A stretch of 64,000 bases of DNA from Clostridium sp. M62/1 (GCF_020736365.1 NZ_CP085988.1:236501-300500); one strand, 5' to 3'. Counted from the stretch's first letter, positions 32,952 through 40,420 are shown. Notes: a model not told the origin generated them from the sequence alone. Program-made: numbers and translations.

Positions 32952-33701
32952 ATGAAAAAATTTTTGAAAATATTGCTAATCGTTATAGGAATAGTTTTTT
33001 TGATTTTTGCAGCGCTGATATGTATTGGACTGTTTGTTGATTATGATGACCATATTGAAAATGGTCGTTATACTTATGTTCCGGAAGAAGAAAACAAAGG
33101 AAATGAGTATATCGAGTTTAAGTTGACAGATAATGGAAAAGACGATTCTAAACTTACATATTATAATTCTATCGAAGAAGCTATTTTGAATTCCCCCTTA
33201 AAAGCAGAACATGAAGATTTATCAGCTCCAGAAGATTTTCTTAATCATGTTGATGAAATATTGCATATATGGAATGGCAAACAGTATGATACGATTTTCT
33301 ATCGAGCAGGAAGTGATAACGATCCCGTTCAAGGTTTTGTGATTGCACGCTGCAAAAAACAGATAGAAAATGAAAGTACACAATATGCGTTTGTAAATGC
33401 CACACCATCTGCCACTACACCAGATACCACTTATGGGGGAGACTTCAAAAAATTTATCCATTTATCTTTAACAATAAGTGATATTCAACAAGACTTAAAT
33501 CCAAATTATCCAGATACCAGATTCGTTTTTGGCTATGCACATGATAAAGAAATTTACTCATTAGAAGTAGAGGGTCAAAAGCCAGATGGAATTATAGAAT
33601 ATGAAGAATATGGTAGAACGATGTATATGTGGTATTATAACGATTTGGAAAGCAATAAAAGAGGCGATTGTCTGAGCTACTCAGTAGATGTGCCAGAATA
33701 A
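32952..33701 (+). CDS. Payload A2: membrane-anchored exported protein
   Basis: 249 residues. An uncleaved N-terminal anchor (about 5-28: FLKILLIVIGIVFLIFAALI) is followed by an acidic extracellular domain with AILNSPLKAEHEDLSAPEDF, WNGKQYDTIFYRAG and a C-terminal YSLEVEGQKPDGI. No known domain recognised. ATG 32952 has AAGAAGGTGG upstream; an in-frame TTG at 32940 is less likely. AT-rich cargo flanked by R1 and R2 repeats. Confidence 0.7.
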   Translation: MKKFLKILLIVIGIVFLIFAALICIGLFVDYDDHIENGRYTYVPEEENKGNEYIEFKLTDNGKDDSKLTYYNSIEEAILNSPLKAEHEDLSAPEDFLNHVDEILHIWNGKQYDTIFYRAGSDNDPVQGFVIARCKKQIENESTQYAFVNATPSATTPDTTYGGDFKKFIHLSLTISDIQQDLNPNYPDTRFVFGYAHDKEIYSLEVEGQKPDGIIEYEEYGRTMYMWYYNDLESNKRGDCLSYSVDVPE

Positions 33702-33724
33702 TTTTTCAAATTGGCTAATCTGCC

Positions 33725-33802
33725 ACAACTGAATATGACCGTTAAGGTCAGATGAAGAAACCGATGTATTGAGCGTAAAGCGATCATGCGTCGGTTTTTC
33801 TT
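33725..33802 (+). repeat. Repeat R2, copy 2, containing a terminator
   Basis: Second copy of the 78-bp repeat at 32693-32770; it closes payload array A. Confidence 0.85.
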
Positions 33803-33972
33803 TTTGCAAAATAGTCCGGTGGACTGTTTTGCAAAACCGAAGGAACTGACAGAGCTTGAGACGGGGCGAAGTCAGTTTGTTCGGGCGGGAGTACAGAGGG
33901 TGCAACCCTTTGTGCATGGGTACAGGGAATGCAATACCCCTGTGCAGGTCAAGGGCGGCAGCCTTGCCCAGT

Positions 33973-34010
33973 TAAGTGGCGTTTCGCCACTTAGTACTGG
34001 GTATTACTTG
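33973..34010 (+). other. Candidate MobV-type oriT
   Basis: A perfect 9-bp inverted repeat, TAAGTGGCG (33973-33981) and CGCCACTTA (33985-33993), is directly followed by GTACTGGGTATTACTTG. This arrangement resembles the hairpin plus TAGTGTG/TTA nick region of pMV158/pUB110-type origins used by Mob/Pre relaxases. It lies 79 bp before the relaxase start. Apart from R2 and this site, the gene-free stretch 33702-34088 shows nothing else. Confidence 0.55.
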
Positions 34011-34088
34011 ACGCAGAAAGCCGCAAGGAATCAGCTTCGCTGCCCTTCTCCCCTGTCGGGGAAATCAAAAAGAAAAGGAGGAACTCAT

Positions 34089-35321
34089 GTGAAATTAACA
34101 AGGCACAATGGACGAGCTGGAAAGAATGGCGTTTATAATCCGAAGCACAATGACCGCAGTTTTGACATTGCCAACAGCGAACACATTGACGAAGAACGAG
34201 CCAAACAAAATCTCTATTGGGACTGTTACAATGGCTTCCGCAATTTCAAAAATCCCGATAAGGAAAATGAGCTGTCTGCCACTTTTGAAGATGTGGAACA
34301 GCTTTTTTATCGTCAGCGGTATCGTGATTTTGTAACCGGACAGAACGAAAGAAATGTGAAGAACCGACACCCTGAAAGGAATAAGGAAACCGGTGATTTG
34401 CTCAAAAGCAAAAAGACCTGTCCAGAGGAAACGGTCTATCAGATTGGAACACTTGATAATCATGTTCCACCGGAACTGCTCATTGAGATTGTCACAGAAT
34501 TTATGGAAATCGTAAATGAGCGTTTCGGCTCTCATGTCCATATCCTGAATTGGGCGCTGCACTTGGATGAAAGCACCCCTCATATTCACGAGCGTCATGT
34601 GTTCGACTGTGAAAATCAATATGGGGAGATTGCCCCACAACAGGAAAAGGCTTTGGAAGCACTGGGATTTGAACTGCCGGAACCGGAGAAGCCTGTCGGA
34701 AGAAAAAATAACCGCAAGATGACTTTCGATTCAGCCTGCCGAGTGTTGCTGTTCGATGTGGCGAAAAAGCATGGCTTACAACTGGAAGAAGAACCCGAAT
34801 ATGGTGGTCGTGCTTATCTGGAAAAACAGGACTATATTCTTTTCAAGCAAAAGGAGCAACTGGCAGCACAGGAGCAAAAGTTGGAAGAACTCACGATGAA
34901 GATTGAAGATGTGGAAGCTCTGGTGGACGAGGTTGCCGATATTGCCTATGACAAGGCGGTTGAGGTCGTTGCTGATACTGTAAAACTGGAAACGCACAAG
35001 GAGGATATTAAGCTGGTGGAGCAGTCTAAAGCGTGGGTTCTCTCCCCTGAGCGTAAGGCTTCAAAGAAAGAAGTTGAGTATGCAGTGAAACGATTGGATG
35101 GCGTGATTGCCAGAATCACAAACGCTATGAAATCAACCATTCAGAAAATCCAAACCACGCTGATGAAACCGGAGGTCAAAAAAGCCGGAACGGAGCAAAT
35201 CAAGAAGAAAGCTAAAAGTTCCATTATAGAGCAGTTGAGCCGCAAAAAGAAAGAAATAGCAGAGCGTGAAGTCAGCCGGACGGATCAGGCAAAAAGCAAA
35301 AAACAGGATATGGAACTCTAA
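34089..35321 (+). CDS. tnpZ-like: MobV-family relaxase (Mob/Pre, TnpZ-like)
   Basis: 410 residues from GTG 34089, which has AAAAGGAGGAACTCAT directly upstream; the open frame extends 303 bp further up but through the oriT. The Mob/Pre catalytic motif HLDESTPHIH spans 158-167. The C-terminal half is coiled coil and basic. TnpZ, the relaxase of Tn4451, belongs to the same family. It would nick oriT and lead one strand of the excised circle through the mating channel of the ICE. The last codons (ATGGAACTCTAA) are part of repeat R3, copied twice downstream. Confidence 0.9.
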   Translation: MKLTRHNGRAGKNGVYNPKHNDRSFDIANSEHIDEERAKQNLYWDCYNGFRNFKNPDKENELSATFEDVEQLFYRQRYRDFVTGQNERNVKNRHPERNKETGDLLKSKKTCPEETVYQIGTLDNHVPPELLIEIVTEFMEIVNERFGSHVHILNWALHLDESTPHIHERHVFDCENQYGEIAPQQEKALEALGFELPEPEKPVGRKNNRKMTFDSACRVLLFDVAKKHGLQLEEEPEYGGRAYLEKQDYILFKQKEQLAAQEQKLEELTMKIEDVEALVDEVADIAYDKAVEVVADTVKLETHKEDIKLVEQSKAWVLSPERKASKKEVEYAVKRLDGVIARITNAMKSTIQKIQTTLMKPEVKKAGTEQIKKKAKSSIIEQLSRKKKEIAEREVSRTDQAKSKKQDMEL

Positions 35322-35414
35322 AGCACTTGCTGTTTTCACTTTGAAAATGACAGGTGCTTTTGCTTTAGGGAGTAAGAAAATATCTTCCATTCTTTAGGTT
35401 GATGAAGTATAATG
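35310..35414 (+). repeat. Repeat R3+R4, copy 1 (includes the relaxase 3' end)
   Basis: It begins with the last four codons of the relaxase, continues through a T-rich hairpin region (CACTTGCTG to TGACAGGTGC) and ends with the R4 promoter (35383-35414). It opens payload array B. Confidence 0.8.
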
Positions 35415-35488
35415 ATAGTAAGAAATTTTTTGTAATGACCTTAATCCAATAAGTGATTTTGCAATTATTCAGTAAAGGATGTAATTAT

Positions 35489-35998
35489 ATGAAAAAAGTA
35501 TTGTTGCTTTCCAGTGTGATTATTATACTCGGTTTAACAGGCTGCTCTAACAAATATTTCAATGACTGGTTTAGCTCTGAACAAAATGAAACGGATAAGA
35601 TGTGTCAACAAATTATCGAGGCATGTAAGCAACAGGATTCAGAGAAACTAAAATCTCTATTTTCCGAAGAAAGCAAAAAGAACATTGAGAATTTAGACAC
35701 TGAAATCTCTGCTTTTTTCGATTATATTGAGGGCAGTATCCAAAGGTTTGAGGGCGATTGTGCATCATCAAGTGAAAGCAACTATGGTAAAAGGAAAACG
35801 GAATTGGATGGTATGTATCTCATATTGACAGAGAAGGAAAGGTATTGTATGAATTTTTATATGTATAGTCAGGATGATGAAAATGCCCAAAATGTGGGGA
35901 TATATAAAATTGAAATTGCATTGGAGAGCGAAGTGGCTGAGGATAATTTTATATGGGATAATCCCCCAAACGGTATTTTTGTTGGAGGACAAAATTGA
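35489..35998 (+). CDS. Payload B1: small lipoprotein (DUF5104-like)
   Basis: 169 residues. A lipoprotein signal peptide with lipobox LGLTGC (Cys about residue 20) is followed by a helical segment (MCQQIIEACKQQDSEKLKSL) and a mixed domain with YGKRKTELDGMYLILTEKE and IWDNPPNGIFVGGQN. The layout matches DUF5104-type lipoproteins found scattered in Clostridia; function unknown. It is transcribed from the shared R4 promoter and ends before terminator repeat R5. Confidence 0.7.
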   Translation: MKKVLLLSSVIIILGLTGCSNKYFNDWFSSEQNETDKMCQQIIEACKQQDSEKLKSLFSEESKKNIENLDTEISAFFDYIEGSIQRFEGDCASSSESNYGKRKTELDGMYLILTEKERYCMNFYMYSQDDENAQNVGIYKIEIALESEVAEDNFIWDNPPNGIFVGGQN

Positions 35999-36056
35999 TT
36001 TTTGTTATGAGAGAACATTAAAGTATAAATTTCGGATGGTATAAGAAAAACTGACT

Positions 36057-36119
36057 ACAATTAAATCTTCACAGCTTTACTAAGCAGGAAATCTGAAAAG
36101 TTCTCCTGCTTTTTTGCAC
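36057..36119 (+). repeat. Repeat R5, copy 1, containing a terminator
   Basis: 63 bp, matching 36791-36853 with two mismatches. AAGCAGGA pairs with TCCTGCTT before a T run, ending payload B1. Confidence 0.8.
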
Positions 36120-36132
36120 TCAAAATAGAATG

Positions 36133-36236
36133 TGGAACTCTAAGACACTTGCTGTCTTCGTTTTGAAAATGACAGGTGCTTTTGCTTTGGGAGGCAAGAA
36201 AAAATCTTCCATTCTTTAGGTTGATGAAGTATAATG
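36133..36236 (+). repeat. Repeat R3+R4, copy 2
   Basis: A copy of the relaxase-end sequence (TGGAACTCTAA) plus hairpin region and R4 promoter; compare 35310-35414. It opens the second cassette of array B. Confidence 0.8.
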
Positions 36237-36271
36237 TAAGCAACAAACTTGAAGTTTAAGGGGATGATATT

Positions 36272-36742
36272 ATGGATTTTGCTATATTTAGATTGTTTAT
36301 AAGAGTTTCATTATTTGTTATAGCGTTAATTGCTTGCATTATCTATCTAATTAAAAAAAGAAAACTTATCTATTCGATATTTTTTGATAAAGAAGCGATA
36401 AAAAAAGAATATACTGGAAAAAATGATATAATATTTCTTCGATTGGCTAATACCATTCTTGTTATAGTAGCTATTCTTTTAATCTTATATTTGAAAGATT
36501 TTGTTTTAGATATGCCTTACATCATAAACAAACAGTATAGTTATGCAGAAGGATATGTAACTGAACAATCTCATGGTGGTGCAGATATATCTTCTGAAAG
36601 AAGAAGTGTTTTTCTATATGATAAAGTTAAAGATGATGAAATCGAAATCACAGTATTTTCAAGGTATATTGATAAAAATACTTATTTAAAGGTACAATAT
36701 CTTCCGCATACGAAATATGGTGCTATTGTAGAAATTAAATAA
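36272..36742 (+). CDS. Payload B2: small membrane protein
   Basis: 156 residues. Two membrane helices (about 9-27 and 57-77) flank a basic cytoplasmic loop; a soluble C-terminal domain (about 80-156: YAEGYVTEQSHGG, DDEIEITVFSRY, KVQYLPHTKYGAIVEI) lies outside or at the membrane surface. No family recognised. AGGGGATGATATT precedes the ATG. Very AT-rich, under the R4 promoter, with the R5 terminator after it. Confidence 0.65.
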   Translation: MDFAIFRLFIRVSLFVIALIACIIYLIKKRKLIYSIFFDKEAIKKEYTGKNDIIFLRLANTILVIVAILLILYLKDFVLDMPYIINKQYSYAEGYVTEQSHGGADISSERRSVFLYDKVKDDEIEITVFSRYIDKNTYLKVQYLPHTKYGAIVEIK

Positions 36743-36790
36743 TTCATTCTAAAAAGAAAATTTCCAGTTTGTATAACTGGCAACCCAACC

Positions 36791-36853
36791 ACAATTAAAT
36801 CTTCACAGCTTTGCTAAGCAGGAAATCTGAAAAGGTCTCCTGCTTTTTTGCAC
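36791..36853 (+). repeat. Repeat R5, copy 2, containing a terminator
   Basis: Second copy of the 63-bp repeat found at 36057-36119; it ends payload B2. Confidence 0.8.
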
Positions 36854-36865
36854 CTAAAATTAAAT

Positions 36866-36919
36866 ATGGAACTCTAAGGCACTTGCTGTTTTCGTTTTGA
36901 AAATGACAGGTGCTTTTTT
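36866..36919 (+). repeat. Repeat R3, copy 3 (truncated, no R4)
   Basis: Third copy of the relaxase-end sequence (ATGGAACTCTAA, CACTTGCTG, TGACAGGTGC). It lacks the R4 promoter and leads directly into the primase ribosome site, closing array B. Confidence 0.8.
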
Positions 36920-36939
36920 CGTTTCAGGAAAGGAGTCAC

Positions 36940-37578
36940 ATGAATGTATTTGAAGTTGTAAAAGAAAATGTTACTGCCCGACAAGCCGCAGAAGCCTATG
37001 GCTTGAAAGTGGGTCGCACAGGTATGGCGTGCTGTCCGTTTCACTCAGATAAGTCCCCCAGTATGAAGCTGGATGAACGCTATTACTGTTTTGGCTGCGG
37101 AGCAACCGGAGACGCTGTTGATCTCACAGCGAAGCTATTCGGTATCGGGCTGAGGGAAGCTGCTGTCAAACTTGCTGAAGATTTTGGTCTTAACTATGAC
37201 AGCCGACAAAAGCCCAGTGTCCGCCCTCGTATTCGTGAGCCGACACCGGAACAGAAGTATCAAAAAGGAGAAAATCATTGCTACAAGGTGCTGACGGATT
37301 ATTTTCATCTTCTTAGAGAATGGGAAAAGAAATACGCTCCTAAACAGCCGGATGAGGAATGGAATCCCCTGTTTGCAGAAGCACTGCATAAGAAGAACTA
37401 TATCGAATATCTGCTTGATATTCTTCTGTATGGTTCATTGGAGGAACGAAAAGCACTTGTGGCAGAACAGAGAAAGGAGGTGTTAAAACTTGAACAGCGA
37501 ATTGCAGAACTGTCAGCAGACAGAACCATGCACAGTAGAAGAAATCCGAAACAGCTTAGAGCAGAGCGAGAAAGGTAA
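36940..37578 (+). CDS. CHC2 zinc-finger DNA primase-like protein
   Basis: 212 residues, a paralogue of the 657-1286 protein. The zinc finger is Cys32, His35, Cys50, Cys53, again without a TOPRIM catalytic domain. The C-terminal part is helical and charged. ATG 36940 follows AAAGGAG at proper spacing. It overlaps the VapE-like gene by 89 bp, so the two are coupled. With VapE and the iterons downstream it would form the replication module of IME2. Confidence 0.88.
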   Translation: MNVFEVVKENVTARQAAEAYGLKVGRTGMACCPFHSDKSPSMKLDERYYCFGCGATGDAVDLTAKLFGIGLREAAVKLAEDFGLNYDSRQKPSVRPRIREPTPEQKYQKGENHCYKVLTDYFHLLREWEKKYAPKQPDEEWNPLFAEALHKKNYIEYLLDILLYGSLEERKALVAEQRKEVLKLEQRIAELSADRTMHSRRNPKQLRAERER

Positions 37579-38866
37579 GGTTTATAATACTGCCGCAAAT
37601 TATAAGCGTGTTCTGCAATATGACCCGCTTTTGAAAGGGGCTATCCGAAAAAATCTTCTGACCGAAAGAATCGACATTGTGAAGCCCCTCGGTTGGTATC
37701 GTGACAGCCCGACATTGACGGATGTGGATGTGAAATATCTGCTCCTATATTTTGAAGAAAACTATGGATTGACCGTAGAGAAGAAAATCATAGACGCAGT
37801 TGCGGTTATTGCCAATGAAAACCGTTACCACCCTGTCTGTGATTTTCTCAATGCCTTGCAATGGGACGGAACGGAACGCATACGCTTCTGTCTGCACCGC
37901 TTTCTCGGTTCTGATACAGATGATTACACCTATGAAGCATTGAAGTTGTTTCTGTTGGGTGCTATCTCACGAGCCTTTAAGCCGGGGTGTAAATTTGAGG
38001 TAATGCTCTGTCTTGTAGGCGGTCAGGGAGCCGGAAAGTCCTCTTTCTTCCGTTTGCTTGCGGTCAATGATGACTGGTTCTCTGATGATTTGAAAAAGCT
38101 GGATGATGAAAATGTGTACCGCAAAATGCAGGGGCATTGGATTATTGAAATGTCGGAAATGATTGCAACTGCCAACGCTAAGAGCATTGAAGAAATCAAG
38201 TCCTTTCTGAGCCGACAAAAGGAAACCTATAAGATACCCTATGAAACACATCCGGCAGACAGAAAACGACAATGTGTGTTTGGAGGTTCTTCTAATACCC
38301 TTGACTTTCTTCCCCTTGACCGAACAGGCAACCGCCGCTTCGTTCCGGTTATGGTCTATCCTGAAAGGGCTGAGGTTCATATTTTGGCGGATGAACAGGC
38401 TTCCAGAGAGTATATCAATCAGATGTGGGCAGAAGCTATGGAGATTTACAGAAGCGGCAATTTCCGTCTGAGATTCAGTCCGGCTATGAACGCTTATCTG
38501 AAAGCCCACCAAAAGGACTTTATGCCGGAGGACACAAAGGCAGGACAGATTTTAGATTATCTGGAACGCTATTCCGGCAGCATAGTCTGCTCCAAACAGC
38601 TTTACAAAGAAGCACTGGGGCATGATTATGACGAACCGAAACAATGGGAACTGCGAGAGATCAATGACATTATGAATAACGCTGTCACAGGCTGGAGGGC
38701 GTTCAGCAATCCGAGGTATTTTCCAGAGCCTTACCGCAGACAAAAAGGCTGGGAGCGTATCAGGAACGACAACGAGCCTGACAACAGCATGGATGGTTTT
38801 CAAGAAATCCCGACAGAGGAAATGGAACAGTTAGGGCTTCCGGAAGAATGGTTGAAGCAAAAATAA
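37490..38866 (+). CDS. vapE-like: VapE-family helicase/ATPase
   Basis: 458 residues from TTG 37490 with AAAGGAGGTG upstream. The virulence-associated E domain has Walker A GGQGAGKS at 177-184, WIIEMSEM (Walker B-like), FGGSSNTLDFLPLDRTGNRR and a C-terminal winged-helix-like part (AGQILDYLERYSGS, YKEALGHDYDEPKQW). VapE proteins are superfamily 3 helicase relatives that act with primases in phage-like satellites. It is the functional counterpart, but not a close relative, of the P4-type helicase in IME1. Confidence 0.88.
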   Translation: MNSELQNCQQTEPCTVEEIRNSLEQSEKGKVYNTAANYKRVLQYDPLLKGAIRKNLLTERIDIVKPLGWYRDSPTLTDVDVKYLLLYFEENYGLTVEKKIIDAVAVIANENRYHPVCDFLNALQWDGTERIRFCLHRFLGSDTDDYTYEALKLFLLGAISRAFKPGCKFEVMLCLVGGQGAGKSSFFRLLAVNDDWFSDDLKKLDDENVYRKMQGHWIIEMSEMIATANAKSIEEIKSFLSRQKETYKIPYETHPADRKRQCVFGGSSNTLDFLPLDRTGNRRFVPVMVYPERAEVHILADEQASREYINQMWAEAMEIYRSGNFRLRFSPAMNAYLKAHQKDFMPEDTKAGQILDYLERYSGSIVCSKQLYKEALGHDYDEPKQWELREINDIMNNAVTGWRAFSNPRYFPEPYRRQKGWERIRNDNEPDNSMDGFQEIPTEEMEQLGLPEEWLKQK

Positions 38867-38872
38867 AAGCCA

Positions 38873-39069
38873 GTTGTCGCTTCGGTTGTCGAGCCGGTTG
38901 TCGGTCTGGTTGTCGGGTAAAAATCCCGAAAGCCTTGATATTGCGGCACTTTTCCCTCTCTGACAACCATGACAACCAATATTATAAAGAAAAAGGAAAT
39001 AGTAAAAAGATAGTATCGCCCGATAAAGAAAAAAGGTTTTCTGATGTCCGTTGTCGGAACTTCGTTGTC
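38873..39069. repeat. GTTGTC iterons with AT-rich stretch, candidate replication origin of IME2
   Basis: GTTGTC at 38873, 38885, 38897 and 38909 (exact 12-bp steps), inverted copies GACAAC at 38962 and 38971 (9 bp apart), then GTTGTC at 39050 and 39064. Between the inverted and last direct copies lies an AT-rich stretch (about 38978-39017) suited to strand opening. The 248 bp gap between vapE and tnpW has no convincing gene. Arrangement and location suggest the origin used by the primase-helicase pair; this is inference. Confidence 0.6.
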
Positions 39070-39114
39070 AGACCTTTCCTTGTCGGGCTTTTTTCATTTA
39101 AGGAGGAATATCGT

Positions 39115-39312
39115 ATGACAAATATTGTGAACAGTACACTACCCACCCAAAATAACCATTCGGAGAAAAACAAACCGGATGGAGTTTTTGTGATTAAGCA
39201 AGGCAAAACAAATTATAAAGTCAAAGTGTTTTTTGACCATAGTAGCGGTTTGACTGCGGAGGACAGGTTGAAACGCATTATTCAGGCAGAAGCAGAGAGA
39301 GAATCTGCGTAA
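39115..39312 (+). CDS. tnpW-like: TnpW-like transposon-encoded protein
   Basis: 65 residues with FVIKQGKTNYKVKVFFDHSS and GLTAEDRLKRIIQAEAE, the short conserved form seen at the right end of Tn4451-like elements. AAGGAGGAATATCGT precedes the ATG. Function unknown. It lies 45 bp from the right end of IME2 and, with the TnpX-, TnpV- and TnpZ-like genes, supports assignment to the Tn4451 family. Confidence 0.7.
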   Translation: MTNIVNSTLPTQNNHSEKNKPDGVFVIKQGKTNYKVKVFFDHSSGLTAEDRLKRIIQAEAERESA

Positions 39313-39337
39313 GTAATATGAAAAATATCCACGCACC

Positions 39338-39358
39338 CCCTTGACAAAAGCTTTCAGA
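39338..39358 (+). other. attR of IME2 with a -35-like element
   Basis: CCCTTGACAAAAG then CTTTCAGA; GA at 39357-39358 is the right crossover. TTGACA (39341-39346) is a consensus -35. Joined in the circle to the left end it lies exactly 17 bp from TATTTT (28853-28858). Confidence 0.8.
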
Positions 39359-40046
39359 AGATTCTTTGCTTGCGGCTATGGAGACAGCCGGTGCGGAGGA
39401 TATGCCGGAGGACGCCGAGCGGAAAGGGCTGGGCACTTCGGCCACCCGTGCCGCCACACTGGAAAAGCTGGTGTCCACGGGATTTGTCCAGCGGAAAAAG
39501 AAACAGCTTTTGCCTACGGATAAGGGCGTCAACCTGATTGCCGTCCTGCCCGATGTGATAAAATCCCCGGCGCTCACGGCAGAATGGGAGTCCATGCTGA
39601 AACAGGTGGAACGCGGAGAAATGACGGCTGACGCTTTCATGGAAGGAATTGCCGGTTTGATCCGTGACCTGATCCGGCAGAACACCGCCCCTGATCCGGC
39701 CTATTCCTCTTTGTTCGGAAGCAAAAATGCAGCCAATCGGGAAGCTGTCGGCACCTGCCCCCGGTGCGGCGGCGCTGTCTATGAGGGGAAGAAAGGCTTC
39801 TTCTGTGAAAATGAAGCCTGCGCCTTTGCTCTTTGGAAAGAAAACCGGTTCTTTTCCAGTAAAAAGAAAACCATCACAAAAACAGTTGCCGCGGCGCTCT
39901 TAAAGGAGGGCCGCGTTTCCATGTCCGGGCTTTTCAGTGAGAAAACCGGCAAAACCTATGACGCTGTGGTGGTGCTGGATGATACGGGCGAAAAGTATGT
40001 GAATTTCAAGCTGGAATTTCCGCAGCAGCGGGGACGGAAGAAATGA
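39359..40046 (+). pseudogene. topB: DNA topoisomerase III, 3' part (restored on IME2 excision)
   Basis: Continues the frame broken at 28847: DSLLAAMETAGAEDMPEDAE, LGTSATRAATLEKLVSTGFV, then a C-terminal zinc ribbon (CPRCGG...CENEAC) and TOPO-repeat-like end (SGLFSEKTGKTYDAVVVLDD). Joined to 27427-28847 it gives a 702-residue enzyme, the usual ICE TopB length. By itself it has no start signal and should not be translated efficiently. The stop overlaps the next ATG (ATGA). Confidence 0.92.
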
Positions 40047-40417
40047 CCGGCCCGCCGCGGGAGCTGACCCGCTCCGAGCGTGCAGCGATCCGAAGGCTGG
40101 TAACAGGCTTATGCGCCAACTATGACGAGCGGGAAAAGCTCTGCCTTCCCCTGGACTGCCCCTGCTATATGCTTCATAAATGGTGGACCGGCTGCCTTTG
40201 CCGGTATTTTGAGCGGTCTGTGCTGCCGGTTGAACCGGCGCTGGAAGCAGTTCTGACGGGAAACGATACTTCCCAGCGCCAGAAAAAATGCCCGGTATGC
40301 GGGAAGCTGTATCTTCCCACCACCAGCCAGGCGTATTGTTCTGACGCCTGCCGGATCTGGGCCAGACGGGACGCGGATAAAAAGCGCAAGCGCCGGATTC
40401 GCCAGCACAAGGGATGA
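40043..40417 (+). CDS. Cysteine-rich VLP-like protein with zinc-finger C-terminus
   Basis: 124 residues. The N-terminal part has a cysteine cluster (GLCANYDEREKLCLPLDCPC, then CLCRYFERSVLP) resembling the Cys-rich VLP domain. The C-terminal part has a treble-clef-like CPVCGKLYL...YCSDAC and a basic end, similar to the zinc-finger tails of the IME1 recombinase. It is coupled to topB by a 4-bp overlap, so IME2 insertion may also reduce its expression. Nucleic-acid binding is likely; function unknown. Confidence 0.7.
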   Translation: MTGPPRELTRSERAAIRRLVTGLCANYDEREKLCLPLDCPCYMLHKWWTGCLCRYFERSVLPVEPALEAVLTGNDTSQRQKKCPVCGKLYLPTTSQAYCSDACRIWARRDADKKRKRRIRQHKG

Positions 40418-40420
40418 TAT

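Larger units (their letters stand above)
28848..39358. mobile_element. IME2, complete 10.5 kb Tn4451-like mobilizable element in topB
   Basis: Bounded by GA at 28846-28847 and GA at 39357-39358; the two topB halves join across a single GA with the frame kept (CAC TAC ACC GAA GAT TCT). Content from left to right: TnpX-like serine recombinase, TnpV-like, two small genes, payload array A, MobV relaxase with oriT, payload array B, CHC2 primase, VapE helicase, GTTGTC iterons, TnpW-like. No antibiotic resistance gene occupies the place where Tn4451 carries catP. It looks intact and able to excise. Confidence 0.92.

Noticed and set aside
33786..34088. Extended N-terminus of the MobV relaxase
   Set aside because: The extension runs through repeat R2 and the oriT hairpin; GTG 34089 has an excellent ribosome site and matches the family start.
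38873..38914. CRISPR array
   Set aside because: Regular repeats are only about 8 bp with 4-bp gaps and no cas genes occur; better read as iterons.
28902..39312. catP-type or other resistance gene in the Tn4451-like element
   Set aside because: The positions where resistance would be expected hold membrane proteins and lipoproteins without resistance signatures.
39341..39369. An active promoter at the integrated right end of IME2
   Set aside because: TTGACA has no acceptable -10 at 16-18 bp in the integrated form; it is completed only by the left end in the circle.
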